64,000 nucleotides of DNA, taken from NCBI GenBank assembly GCA_021648375.1, contig JAKISW010000005.1, positions 39,660 through 103,659 on the forward strand. The letters are read 5' to 3'. The translations under genes were made by a program, and so were the position numbers. The notes beneath the pieces were generated by a model that ran no database searches, was not told where the DNA came from, and saw only the letters and a program-made list of their open reading frames with translations. The stretch is from Devosiaceae bacterium (GTDB lineage Bacteria > Pseudomonadota > Alphaproteobacteria > Rhizobiales > Devosiaceae). Of the stretch, positions 42,828 through 51,482 are shown piece by piece. Positions within the stretch are counted from its first letter, which is position 1, and every line of letters begins with the position of its first letter.

Positions 42828-43913
42828 ATGAGTGAATATCCGGTGCCAAAATCCGGCGTGATGAAAATTTCAGCCTACAAGGCCGGAAAGTCCGTGGCTG
42901 CTCCGGGAAAAACAGCAATAAAACTTTCCTCAAATGAAAGTCCACTGGGAGCAAGTCCAAAAGCGATGGAGGCTCTTGGCGCATTGGCAAAAAACCTGCC
43001 TGCATATCCTGACCCCGGCTCAACTGCATTGCGCAAGGCCTTGGGGGATGTTTATGGACTGGATGCAAGCAGAATAATGGTTGGAGCCGGCTCTGACGAA
43101 ATTTTACACCTGTTGGCTCAGGCTTATCTGGGGGAGGGGGATGAGGCGGTTATTTCAGAGTTTGGTTTTTTGATGTATCCAATTGTAACCCTTGGGGCCG
43201 GAGCCGTACCGGTCTATGCAAAAGACAAGGATTATCGGGTTGATGTGGACGCGATGCTGGCGGCGATCAGCGATAAAACCAAAATTGTTTTTTTGGCCAA
43301 TCCCAACAACCCTACTGGAACCTATCTGGAAAAGAATGAGCTTTTGCGCCTGCATAAGGGGTTGCGCGATGATATTTTGCTGGTGATTGACAGTGCCTAT
43401 GCAGAGTATGTGAGCGCGCCTGACTATGGAGTGGGGGATGATCTGGTTATGGCATCACAAAATGTGGTTATGGTCCGCACATTTTCTAAAATCGGGCTGG
43501 CATCCCTGCGTATTGGCTGGATGCTGGGGCCGGAAAAAATTGTGGATGCAATAAATCGTATTCGCGGTCCGTTTAATGTGAATTTTGCAGCCCAGATTGC
43601 TGGCGAGGCAGCCGTTCGAGATGTTGAATTTACTGAAAAATTAAAGGCTCATAACGCAAAGTGGCGCGATTGGTTGAGCGCTGAATTGAGCGGTAATTCC
43701 ATTCGGGTAATTCCATCCCAGGGGAATTTTATTCTGACTTTGTTTGCAAGTGAGGACCATGCCAAAAAGGCAAATATGGCCTTATTGGCAAATGGTTTGG
43801 TGGTGCGGGAAATGGGCGCCTATGGGTTGAGCAATGGATTAAGAATTTCTATTGGCGAAGAAAAAGCCATGAAGGCGGTGGCAAAAGTTTTAAGAAATAT
43901 GGATTTAGCATGA
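42828..43913 (+). CDS. hisC: Histidinol-phosphate / aromatic aminotransferase
   Basis: A 361-residue fold-type I aminotransferase with the PLP lysine Lys221 in TFSKIGLASLRIGW, substrate loop NPNNPTGTYL near 163 and the N-terminal KLSSNESPLGASP-like segment. It acts in histidine synthesis and, given that its stop overlaps tyrC by 4 bp, may also make tyrosine or phenylalanine from the keto acids. The dual use is inferred from the operon. Confidence 0.9.
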   Translation: MSEYPVPKSGVMKISAYKAGKSVAAPGKTAIKLSSNESPLGASPKAMEALGALAKNLPAYPDPGSTALRKALGDVYGLDASRIMVGAGSDEILHLLAQAYLGEGDEAVISEFGFLMYPIVTLGAGAVPVYAKDKDYRVDVDAMLAAISDKTKIVFLANPNNPTGTYLEKNELLRLHKGLRDDILLVIDSAYAEYVSAPDYGVGDDLVMASQNVVMVRTFSKIGLASLRIGWMLGPEKIVDAINRIRGPFNVNFAAQIAGEAAVRDVEFTEKLKAHNAKWRDWLSAELSGNSIRVIPSQGNFILTLFASEDHAKKANMALLANGLVVREMGAYGLSNGLRISIGEEKAMKAVAKVLRNMDLA

Positions 43914-44854
43914 GTATAATTTTTGAAAAAATGGCATTGATCGGGGTTGGTCTTATTGGCTCTTCGATTGCGCAGGCAGCACGTGCAAAAAATATCGTTG
44001 GTCAGATAAGCGTTGCCACCCGGCGTCAGATCACACTTGATGAGGCCATCTCCATAAATATCGCCGATAGCTATAGTCTGAGCAGCGCCGAGGCCGTTCG
44101 GGATGCTGATCTGGTTGTGCTTTGTACGCCGGTTGGGGCCAGTGAAGCCATTATGAAGGAAATTGCCGGGTCATTAAAGCCGGGGGCGATCCTTAGCGAT
44201 GTTGGCTCGGTTAAAGGGCATGTGCAAAATGTAATCGGGCCATTGGTGCCCAAGGGGGTTCATTTTATTCCTGGTCACCCCATGGCGGGGACTGAAAATT
44301 CGGGGCCGCTTTCAGGCTTTGCTGAATTATTTGAAGGGCGCTGGTGCATTCTTACCCCCACAGAAAATACTGATGAGGGAGCGCTGACAAATCTAAAGAA
44401 TTTCTGGATAGCGCTGGGTTCGCAAATTGAAATCATGGACGCAAATCATCATGATCTGGTGGTGGCCATAACCAGTCACGTGCCCCATCTGGTGGCTTAT
44501 AATATTGTGGGGACTGTTGATGATATGGAGACAGTTTCAAAATCGGAAGTGATTAAATTTTCAGCTGGTGGTTTTAGGGATTTTACTCGCATTGCCGCTT
44601 CTGATCCTGTCATGTGGCGGGATGTGTTTTTGACCAATCGGGAAGCTGTTCTGGAAATGCTGGGCAGATTTTTGGAAGATTTGAGCGTGCTGCAACGCGC
44701 CGTCAGGGTGGGAGACGGAGATGCTCTTGAGGAGCTGTTTATGCGCACCAGAGATATCAGACGATCAATAATTGATGCGGGCCAGGAAATTGATGAAGTG
44801 GATTTTGGACGCACAAATGCCCCTTCAAAAGAAGTGAAGCGGGAAGATAATTAG
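43910..44854 (+). CDS. tyrC: Prephenate/arogenate dehydrogenase (cyclohexadienyl dehydrogenase)
   Basis: A 314-residue TyrA/TyrC-type enzyme: GVGLIGSSIAQAARAKN near residues 12-28 binds NAD(P), GHPMAGTENSGP near 124-135 and SHVPHLVAYNIVGT near 188 belong to the catalytic helical domain. It oxidatively decarboxylates prephenate or arogenate in tyrosine synthesis. No ACT domain is present. It is coupled to hisC by overlap and ends just before a mosaic repeat. Confidence 0.93.
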   Translation: MSIIFEKMALIGVGLIGSSIAQAARAKNIVGQISVATRRQITLDEAISINIADSYSLSSAEAVRDADLVVLCTPVGASEAIMKEIAGSLKPGAILSDVGSVKGHVQNVIGPLVPKGVHFIPGHPMAGTENSGPLSGFAELFEGRWCILTPTENTDEGALTNLKNFWIALGSQIEIMDANHHDLVVAITSHVPHLVAYNIVGTVDDMETVSKSEVIKFSAGGFRDFTRIAASDPVMWRDVFLTNREAVLEMLGRFLEDLSVLQRAVRVGDGDALEELFMRTRDIRRSIIDAGQEIDEVDFGRTNAPSKEVKREDN

Positions 44855-44891
44855 CGCTTCAAATAGTTGTCATGGCGCTAGTTTTTTGAAA

Positions 44892-44997
44892 TTAGAGCAT
44901 TTCCGGTTTTAATTGGATCAAAACCTATGCTCTAAGTCTTTGTTTTATCGCGGTTTCGAACCGGATAACCGGCCCACTTATCCTGAAAACGTTCTAG
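44892..44997. repeat. RIME-like mosaic intergenic element
   Basis: The order TTAGAGCATTTCC, AATTGGATCAAAACC, GCTCTAAG, CGCGGTTTCGAACCGG, CCACTTATCCTGAAAACG, TTCTAG is that of a well-known class of palindromic intergenic elements in Hyphomicrobiales (RIME type). It contains two hairpin units (44892-44932 and 44949-44997). The distal end forms the stop codon of the convergent DUF2125 gene. Confidence 0.75.
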
Positions 44998-45962
44998 CGC
45001 AATGGGGCAAGGGTCAGTAAGGGAAGATTTCCAGCCAGCACCACCCCATGGCGCACAGCATAGGATTGATAGCGGGTACCATCTTCATTTAGCTGTCCAA
45101 ATGCCACATCCTGGCCTGTCTCATCGAGAAAGGATTTAAAGCGCGTGTTAAGGTTTTTGGAGGTGAAGTCAAAATCACCATTGGGCATGGCTTGTGCGGT
45201 TGTCGTTAGGTTTCCCAGAATTGAAAAAGAAGAGCTTTCATCGCTTCCTTCAAATTCCAATACATCAATGCCGGTTTGATTTTCAAACCAGTTGCTGGAA
45301 ATATTTGCCAATGTCCACAATCTAAGATCATCAGGCATGGCTGAAACTGTCGCCTGTGCTTGAATAGACGCACTTGCAATTGCAATTTCAGGCACCTCTA
45401 TATCGGAGAGAGTGGCAAAGATACCAAAAGATTGAAGTTTTTTATCTTCGTCGTAAATGTCGGGATCATCAATCAGATGCATGTTTATCTGACTGGAGCT
45501 GGCGATCAGGGTCTGACCTACGATGGTATCAACCAGTTCAATATTTTCTCCCTCAACCGAAACTCTGGCAAGTGACCAACCGTTCGTGCGCACGCTGGCG
45601 CGAAGGCTGTTCCAGCTAACTTGACGTTTTGAGCCGGAAAAAATATTTTCCATTACCGCTGGGCCCTCGGCAAATATAAGAGCATGGGTGGGGCGATAGA
45701 CCAGGACTGTTACCGTGATTTCAGGGATATTCAGACTGGAATCCAGAGAATTTATGCTGAGGTTGGTGCAGGTGATATCAAATCTGAAGGGAAACCCTAA
45801 AACATTAAACTGCTCGCAATTTAACTGTTGTGTCGTGTTTGCAGTGCTGGCAAAAAGTGAATTGGCTTCGGCGTCTATGCGTTGAGCCGCATATACCCAA
45901 GCCGCGGACCAACCAGCGACAATTACAATTATAAAAATCATCAGGAATAAAAATTTTTTCAT
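44994..45962 (-). CDS. DUF2125 family protein
   Basis: A 322-residue protein with an N-terminal membrane or signal helix (FLFLMIFIIVIVAGWSAAWV) and the family segments CEQFNVLGFPFRFDITC-like (NCEQFNVLGFPFRFDITCTN) and the later AQAMPNGDFDF. The family is alphaproteobacterial, presumably periplasmic, and has no defined role; the folds resemble AsmA-like beta repeats in my view, which is inference. The C-terminal TLAPLR and stop TAG come from the adjoining repeat end. Confidence 0.85.
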   Translation of the reverse strand: MKKFLFLMIFIIVIVAGWSAAWVYAAQRIDAEANSLFASTANTTQQLNCEQFNVLGFPFRFDITCTNLSINSLDSSLNIPEITVTVLVYRPTHALIFAEGPAVMENIFSGSKRQVSWNSLRASVRTNGWSLARVSVEGENIELVDTIVGQTLIASSSQINMHLIDDPDIYDEDKKLQSFGIFATLSDIEVPEIAIASASIQAQATVSAMPDDLRLWTLANISSNWFENQTGIDVLEFEGSDESSSFSILGNLTTTAQAMPNGDFDFTSKNLNTRFKSFLDETGQDVAFGQLNEDGTRYQSYAVRHGVVLAGNLPLLTLAPLR

Positions 45963-46128
45963 TTCTGGTTGGCCTTTCGCACGAAATTTTTAATTATAAG
46001 TGATGTTCGAATTTTTACTATTTGAGGTTTGTTGAAGGCAATGTAAACCTAAATCGGACCCAATATTGCAAGTTTTGATTTGCAGGGCTAAGGCGCAACC
46101 AATTTGGATATTAAGAATTGAACAAAGA

Positions 46129-46671
46129 ATGAAACGATCACATTCCAAATGGGTATTTGGCTATGGTTCCCTTATCTGGAGGACGGGGTTTGAATATATT
46201 TCAGATCAAAGTGCTTTGCTTCCCGGGTATCATCGATCCTTGTGCATTTATTCGGTTCGTTATCGCGGAACCCCAAAAAGACCGGGACTTGTATTTGGGT
46301 TGGTACCCGGTGGAAGTTGTGAGGGGCGGGCGTTTGAAATAAAAGCCAGCGAATGGGATGGGGTTTTGCAATATTTGCTGGAAAGGGAGGGCGACGTTTA
46401 TCACGAAATGACCAAGCAAGTGCATTTATCAGATGGGCGCAAAGTTAATGCTTTGACATTTGTGGCTGACCCTAATCATGAGCAATATGCCGGTCGCTTA
46501 AATATGGAAAAACAATTGGCCCTTGTGGATGGGGCAAGTGGGGATACGGGATGTAATCGTGATTATGTTTTTAACACTTTGCGCCATTTTAAGGATCTGG
46601 GAATTAACGACAAATATCTTTTCAGCCTTGGAGAAAAACTTAACTCCAGAATCAGCAAAGCAAAATCTTAG
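46129..46671 (+). CDS. ChaC-type gamma-glutamylcyclotransferase
   Basis: About 180 residues from ATG 46129 (MKRSHSKWVFGYGSLIWRTGF). The YGSLIW motif binds the gamma-glutamyl group and the RDYVFNTLRHF-like C-terminal segment (CNRDYVFNTLRHFKDL) fits the ChaC family, with a catalytic Glu in the EGRAFEI segment near residue 63. It degrades glutathione to 5-oxoproline and Cys-Gly. The longer frame from 46066 adds 21 unrelated residues and is not favoured. Confidence 0.85.
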   Translation: MKRSHSKWVFGYGSLIWRTGFEYISDQSALLPGYHRSLCIYSVRYRGTPKRPGLVFGLVPGGSCEGRAFEIKASEWDGVLQYLLEREGDVYHEMTKQVHLSDGRKVNALTFVADPNHEQYAGRLNMEKQLALVDGASGDTGCNRDYVFNTLRHFKDLGINDKYLFSLGEKLNSRISKAKS

Positions 46672-46753
46672 AATAGCTTTCAAACGTTAGATAGGTTTTC
46701 GTTTGCGGGTCAATCCGTACGGATCATGTTTTACGCCGACGCGGGCTTTGTTG

Positions 46754-46770
46754 TGCCTCACGCCGGCGGG
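46754..46770 (+). repeat. 17-bp repeat shared with 63022-63038
   Basis: Exact copy of TGCCTCACGCCGGCGGG in the convergent gap between the ChaC gene and the hypothetical minus-strand gene. Probably part of an intergenic repeat class. Confidence 0.5.
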
Positions 46771-46783
46771 ATGGAAAAATTGT

Positions 46784-47233
46784 TTAGGCAGCAAAGGATT
46801 TTGGGTTCAAATGACCGGCCAGCAAATCTGAAATCAGGCCTACCCGCTGATAATCATGGCGAGGGCAGGGAATTTTATAAGCTGCTGTTGCAAGTTTAAT
46901 GGCCTGACGGAATTGGGCCCGGCTAACGCTGTCTTCAATAAGGTCACTGGCACCACCAATCCAGACGGCGCGATTATTCAATACCAGTAGATAAACACTG
47001 GTATCACTGAGAACAAAATCCTTAAGACCTATCTCTTCAACTGAGTAGCATTTTCCCGTTCCGCCCTGCCAATTTGTCAAATGAATTGAATCAGAGCGAG
47101 CGGAATCAGATGCCAAATCACGATTGCTGGCGAATGAAGATGGTTTAATGGATGAAGGGTTTATGGAATTGGTGAAAATTGCTGCGACATTTTTGGATTC
47201 GTGCGCAATACGAAAGCTTGGATGTGACGACAT
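46784..47233 (-). CDS. Conserved hypothetical protein
   Basis: About 149 residues from ATG 47233, preceded on its strand by a strong GGGGGCAGC. A polar N-terminal third is followed by a beta-rich segment (LTNWQGGTGKCYSVEE) and VYLLVLNNRAVWIGGASDLIEDSVSRAQFRQA. No catalytic motif is seen. I recall similar small proteins in Hyphomicrobiales with the VWIGGxxDLIxDxxSRxRFR pattern but no function. It stands alone between the ChaC gene (convergent) and plsC (same strand). Confidence 0.65.
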   Translation of the reverse strand: MSSHPSFRIAHESKNVAAIFTNSINPSSIKPSSFASNRDLASDSARSDSIHLTNWQGGTGKCYSVEEIGLKDFVLSDTSVYLLVLNNRAVWIGGASDLIEDSVSRAQFRQAIKLATAAYKIPCPRHDYQRVGLISDLLAGHLNPKSFAA

Positions 47234-47380
47234 GCTGCCCCCTTTAACATTTACCTTAATAACTGACCCCGTAGAACAAATAAAGAACAAAGTTCATAAA
47301 AAGTCAATAGCAAATATCGCCCCCAGCGACATGTATGGGGGCAGCTATAAATAATGTCAACATATAGTAGGAAACTTTAT

Positions 47381-48169
47381 TTATCGGGCTTTCTCGATAC
47401 GGGCCCTGAAGTCGGCATCAATGGGGCGGGACAGCCCTTCATCAACGGCATCCAGGACCAGTTTTCTGGAGCTGGCGTCAATTGCCTCAATCATTTTTTC
47501 GTGCAATTCCTTGGCTGGCAGGCCTGGCATTATGGCTGGCAATATTTCGAATTTAGCGGTTCCTGGCCAAAGTATCAATGAATTGCGCCCCCAAAACAGG
47601 CCGGAATTAAGAGCTACCGGCACAACAGGAACACTGAGGTCTTCATAAAGTTTGGCGGTTCCGAAACGAAAGTTTGGTGGTGCCAGGGGGGCTTTACGAG
47701 TGCCCTCGGGGAAGATAAAAATATTTTGCCCGTTTTTAATCCGATTGCGACCCTGTTCAATAAGGTCGCGAAGGGCGGTGCTTTTTTTCTTGCGATCCAC
47801 AGAAATTGTACCCATGGCACGAATAACTGTGCCTAAAAGTGGAACTCTAAAAAGCTCGATTTTTGAGATGAAGGCCGGATCGCCAAGATTTGGATAAAGG
47901 GCAATTGTATCCAGATCAGATTGGTGTTTGCTGGCCACGATGCACGGGGTGGCGGGGAGATTTTCCAGTCCGGTGATTTTGATTTTTATTCCCACCGTCA
48001 AAAACAATAATATGCCAGTGGTTTTGGCCCAGATATTGGCAATTGCTCTGGCAATTTTTTGTGACCAAGGGGGAATAAGCGCGCCAATGGAGGCAATCGT
48101 TGATAGAATCAGGGTGGTGATGAAAAAAAGCAGATAAAAAATGGCGGAACGAATAGCCTGAACAATCAT
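47381..48169 (-). CDS. plsC: 1-acyl-sn-glycerol-3-phosphate acyltransferase
   Basis: A 262-residue LPLAT-family enzyme with an N-terminal membrane helix (residues 8-35) and catalytic SKHQSDLDTIALY, the HxxxxD motif (about 85-90). The FPEGTRKAP motif near 153 and VPVVPVALNSGLFWG near 177 complete the active site. It makes phosphatidic acid. It lies downstream of ftsX on the same strand after a 130-bp gap. Confidence 0.92.
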   Translation of the reverse strand: MIVQAIRSAIFYLLFFITTLILSTIASIGALIPPWSQKIARAIANIWAKTTGILLFLTVGIKIKITGLENLPATPCIVASKHQSDLDTIALYPNLGDPAFISKIELFRVPLLGTVIRAMGTISVDRKKKSTALRDLIEQGRNRIKNGQNIFIFPEGTRKAPLAPPNFRFGTAKLYEDLSVPVVPVALNSGLFWGRNSLILWPGTAKFEILPAIMPGLPAKELHEKMIEAIDASSRKLVLDAVDEGLSRPIDADFRARIEKAR

Positions 48170-48302
48170 GTTTTAGTCTCCGGCATATTTTTATTATAAA
48201 TACCCCTCCTAAATCTAGGGGTAGGAAAACTCCAGATAGACGTTTTTGATCCAAAATGCCACTTCAAATACGGGCAAAAAGAAATTCTCTTTTAAAAATT
48301 TG

Positions 48303-49226
48303 CTATGAAGTGTTGCGCAAAAAGCTTTGCACAGTCAGTCTGGAAGTGACGGCCGTTAATGCAGAAATTGCCGGAACCAACAAGGAAACGGCAATAATTC
48401 CCTCAAACCCCAAAGAAAATGTTCCAAATAAAGCGCCAAGCTGTGCGCCGGATTGGTCAGGCAGTATGGAGGAGACGGCAATTCCCGCCCCAAAGAAAAA
48501 CAACAGGGAAGCAACGGCTCCGGCTATACTTCCGCGCAGGCCAATCCGTAAAAAACGCCCCTGAAATTCACCGGCAATGAATGAGTTTGATGCTCCGATA
48601 AAATGCAAAACATCAACAATGGCTCTGTTTGAGGACATGGTGCCACGGGTGGCAAAAATAATCGCCAGCACGGTTGCTGATGCAATGAGAAACAAAACCA
48701 GCAAGCCTGAAATTACAAAAGTTCCAGCCATGGTGTTTAATTGCTGACGCCAGGCGGCGTGGGTATTTAAGGAAGCTCCGGCAATTGTTTCAATACTGGC
48801 CTTTAACTGGGCAATATCCTGTGCGTCAGCTCTGTCCAGCTCAACAATTATCAGGCGTGGAACGGGCAGGGCAGAAAGATCCAGCCCTTCTCCAAGCCAG
48901 GGTATTAAAAGCTCTTCACTTTCATCAAGGGAAAGGGCAAAGGCTTTGGAAACTCCGGCAGCGCTGTTGGCAAGGGTTATGGCGGTACGAACATTGCTTT
49001 GCATTACTTCGCCCTCAATCGGGCGGATTTGAATGGTGACTTCGCGTCCCACTTCGCTGGACCAGGCAATTGCTGATTTTTGCACCAGCACGACTGCGCC
49101 AAGGGTTACTCCGGACAAAAAGGTCATTATGGTGATCAATAACATCAGGGTTCGTCCTGAAACCGAATGGGACGGGACGATTGAGCTGGTTTTTTTATGA
49201 TTATTGAAATTTTTTTCAGGAGCCAT
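48303..49226 (-). CDS. ftsX: Cell division ABC transporter permease FtsX
   Basis: About 307 residues from ATG 49226 (a TTG precedes it at 49229). A cytoplasmic N-terminus, first membrane helix (TLMLLITIMTFLSGVTLGAVV), a periplasmic loop of about 130 residues and three C-terminal helices give the FtsX layout. ASNSFIAGEFQGRFLRIGLRG is the conserved coupling segment. With FtsE it regulates peptidoglycan hydrolysis in division. The start lies inside the 3' end of ftsE (about 11 bp overlap). Confidence 0.9.
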   Translation of the reverse strand: MAPEKNFNNHKKTSSIVPSHSVSGRTLMLLITIMTFLSGVTLGAVVLVQKSAIAWSSEVGREVTIQIRPIEGEVMQSNVRTAITLANSAAGVSKAFALSLDESEELLIPWLGEGLDLSALPVPRLIIVELDRADAQDIAQLKASIETIAGASLNTHAAWRQQLNTMAGTFVISGLLVLFLIASATVLAIIFATRGTMSSNRAIVDVLHFIGASNSFIAGEFQGRFLRIGLRGSIAGAVASLLFFFGAGIAVSSILPDQSGAQLGALFGTFSLGFEGIIAVSLLVPAISALTAVTSRLTVQSFLRNTS

Positions 49227-49878
49227 CAATCTTTAACCTGCCGTTGGAAAGCTGCATTCGCGGATACTTGAATTTATCCAGCAATGGTAATTCATGGGTG
49301 GCAATTATAATGGTCGTTCCCATCCTGTTTAATTCAGCAAACAGATGCAAAAGTCTTTCGGCCAGCTCCGGGTCAACGTTTCCCGTTGGCTCATCGGCCA
49401 AAAGAATGTCGGGGCGCCCGATCACGGCGCGGGCAATGGCGGCTCGCTGCTTTTCCCCTCCAGACAACAGGGGCGGGTGGGCATCTATGCGCTCACCAAG
49501 ACCTACCCATTCCAGTAATTCTTTGACATTACTTGCATATTCACTTTCAGACTGGCCTAAAACCCTTAGGGGAAGTGCTACATTTTCAAAGGTTGTCAGG
49601 TGATCGAGCAGGCGAAATTCCTGAAAAACAATGCCGATATGGCGGCGCAACTGCAAAAGCCGGTCCTGATTTAGACGGCTCACCTTCTCACCAAACATGG
49701 TGATTTTGCCGGTTGTGGGGCGAAGGGAGAGTAAAAACAGGCGCAGCAATGAGGTCTTCCCTGCGCCGGAGGGGCCGGTCAGGAAATGGAAAGAGCCGGG
49801 TTTGATGGAAAATGAAAGGTTTTTCAACACCTCTGGCTCATTACCATATGCCAAGCCGACATTTTCAAATCTGATCAA
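49216..49878 (-). CDS. ftsE: Cell division ATP-binding protein FtsE
   Basis: A 220-residue ATPase: Walker A GPSGAGKTS near residue 36, signature LSGGEKQRAAIARAV near 140, Walker B ILLADEPTGNVDP near 162. The start codon is TTG 49878 (TTGATCAGATTTG). It forms a complex with FtsX; the message overlap makes their synthesis coupled. The MJ0042 zinc-ribbon gene is divergent after 260 bp of gene-free sequence, in which I see no clear RNA or repeat. Confidence 0.92.
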   Translation of the reverse strand: MIRFENVGLAYGNEPEVLKNLSFSIKPGSFHFLTGPSGAGKTSLLRLFLLSLRPTTGKITMFGEKVSRLNQDRLLQLRRHIGIVFQEFRLLDHLTTFENVALPLRVLGQSESEYASNVKELLEWVGLGERIDAHPPLLSGGEKQRAAIARAVIGRPDILLADEPTGNVDPELAERLLHLFAELNRMGTTIIIATHELPLLDKFKYPRMQLSNGRLKIDGS

Positions 49879-50138
49879 GCGGAAAAGCCTTTCGAATCAA
49901 TGGTTCATATTTGATATATTGCCATGCCTGAACGATGATCGCGAGAACATGGTGTTCAAAAAAGAAATATTAGCAGTTGTATTTTTTGCCGCGCTAAAAA
50001 TTCCTGATAGCTCAAATTTTAACTGGTTCTAAACCCTATATTTCATTTGGCCGGGTTTGAAGTATCTGGCCAAGGTTTTAGTGAACTGAAAATGCCTTGT
50101 TTGGGGAGTATTAACGTCATGGGGCTACACCTTTTATC

Positions 50139-50975
50139 GTGAACGAGCAAGCAAACATAACAGGCAGCATAATAATATGCCCAAATTGCGCAGCGCAATT
50201 TCAGGTGGCCCACGATTTAATAGGTAAATCGGGCCGCAAAGTGCGCTGTGCCAATTGCCAGAAGGATTGGCGGGCATTTGCTGAACAGGCCAGCGACGGG
50301 CAAAACCAACCCGGCGGTGCCCAAAAGCATGAAGACAAGAAAGAAAAAACTAACGAAGATGAAATGGATGCGGAATTTGAGGCGTTAGAAAAAGAAAACC
50401 AACCGCCAGAACCATTGAAGCAAAGTGAGAAAAACCATCAAAAAAGCCTAAAGGAAAAATCATCAGACAAACTTAGTAAATCTGCACAGCAAAGAGCCGA
50501 CATGGAGTGGCGTAAAAGCGCTATAAACCGCACTATGCCGCGCGCAAAAATGCGTCGGGCCGTAAGAATTGCAGGTACTGTGGTTTTTACATTGCTAATT
50601 CTTTCTGTGGTGATTTTTAGAGGCAATATTGTTCGTGCTTTTCCCGACCTTGCCGGCGTTTATCAATCCATCGGTTTGGGGGTTAATGTGGTCGGGTTGG
50701 AGTTTTCAAAAGTGGAAACCCTGAAAAGCCTGAATGATGGGGGGAATATTCTTTATATTACCGCTGAGATAAATTCGGTGAGTTCGGGGCAGGTAAATGT
50801 GCCACGAGTGATGATTTCTCTACTGGATGAGGATGGGATATCTGTTTTTGACTGGAGTGTAACATTAAAGGAAACAACTATTATGCCGGGGGGATGGATT
50901 GCGCTGCACACCCAGTTAAGTTCTCCTCCCCCGGATTCGCGCTCGGTTCGCCTGGCGTTTGAAAGTATAGACTAG
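50139..50975 (+). CDS. MJ0042-type zinc-ribbon membrane protein
   Basis: A 278-residue protein with GTG start. The N-terminal zinc ribbon is CPNCAAQFQV...CANCQKDW (about residues 10-42), then a charged linker rich in Glu/Lys (45-130), one membrane helix (GTVVFTLLILSVVIFRG, about 146-162) and a C-terminal DUF3426-like beta domain (about 180-278). Such proteins are frequent beside ftsEX in Hyphomicrobiales; the role is unknown. It precedes the response regulator on the same strand by 72 bp. Confidence 0.82.
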   Translation: MNEQANITGSIIICPNCAAQFQVAHDLIGKSGRKVRCANCQKDWRAFAEQASDGQNQPGGAQKHEDKKEKTNEDEMDAEFEALEKENQPPEPLKQSEKNHQKSLKEKSSDKLSKSAQQRADMEWRKSAINRTMPRAKMRRAVRIAGTVVFTLLILSVVIFRGNIVRAFPDLAGVYQSIGLGVNVVGLEFSKVETLKSLNDGGNILYITAEINSVSSGQVNVPRVMISLLDEDGISVFDWSVTLKETTIMPGGWIALHTQLSSPPPDSRSVRLAFESID

Positions 50976-51047
50976 GGCCGGTTCAGGTTCAGGTTTCTAG
51001 ACTTAAAAAAAATATCGCAAATTAAAAAAATAAGTATGGAGTAAATA

Positions 51048-51464
51048 ATGGCGCGAATATTGGTTGCTGAAGATGATGACAATGTACGACTGTTTGTCGT
51101 GCTGGCCTTGCGCCATGCCGGGCATGAAGTGGTTGAGGCTTCGGATGGTGGATTGGCGGCTGAAATCCTTATGGAAGAACAGGGCAATTTTGAATTGTTA
51201 TTATCTGATGTGAAAATGCCGGTTATGGATGGAATTGCACTGGCTCTGGAAGTTGGGGCCAACTATCCACAATTGCCCATATTGCTAATGACCGGGTTTG
51301 CCGATCAGCGCGAAAGGGCCCATGGGCTTGATCAACTGGTTTATGATGTTATTTCCAAGCCGTTTGCCATGGCAGACTTGCTGGAAAAGGTCTCAGATGC
51401 CCTGATAGGAAAACCGGTTGAAATACTTTCCCTGTCCCGACAGATGATAAACAAAGCCGGATAG
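51048..51464 (+). CDS. Single-domain response regulator, CpdR-like
   Basis: A 138-residue receiver domain with acidic cluster at 8-11, acceptor Asp54 in LLSDVKMPVMDG, Thr/Gly in LLMTGFAD and Lys in VISKPFAMADLL. Its sequence is closest to CpdR-type stand-alone receivers of alphaproteobacteria, which in Caulobacter deliver ClpXP substrates. A CheY-like role is less likely, as it lies far from the che cluster. The C-terminal 20 residues exceed the CpdR length. Confidence 0.8.
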   Translation: MARILVAEDDDNVRLFVVLALRHAGHEVVEASDGGLAAEILMEEQGNFELLLSDVKMPVMDGIALALEVGANYPQLPILLMTGFADQRERAHGLDQLVYDVISKPFAMADLLEKVSDALIGKPVEILSLSRQMINKAG

Positions 51465-51482
51465 GTTGGGGGGAGATTTAGG

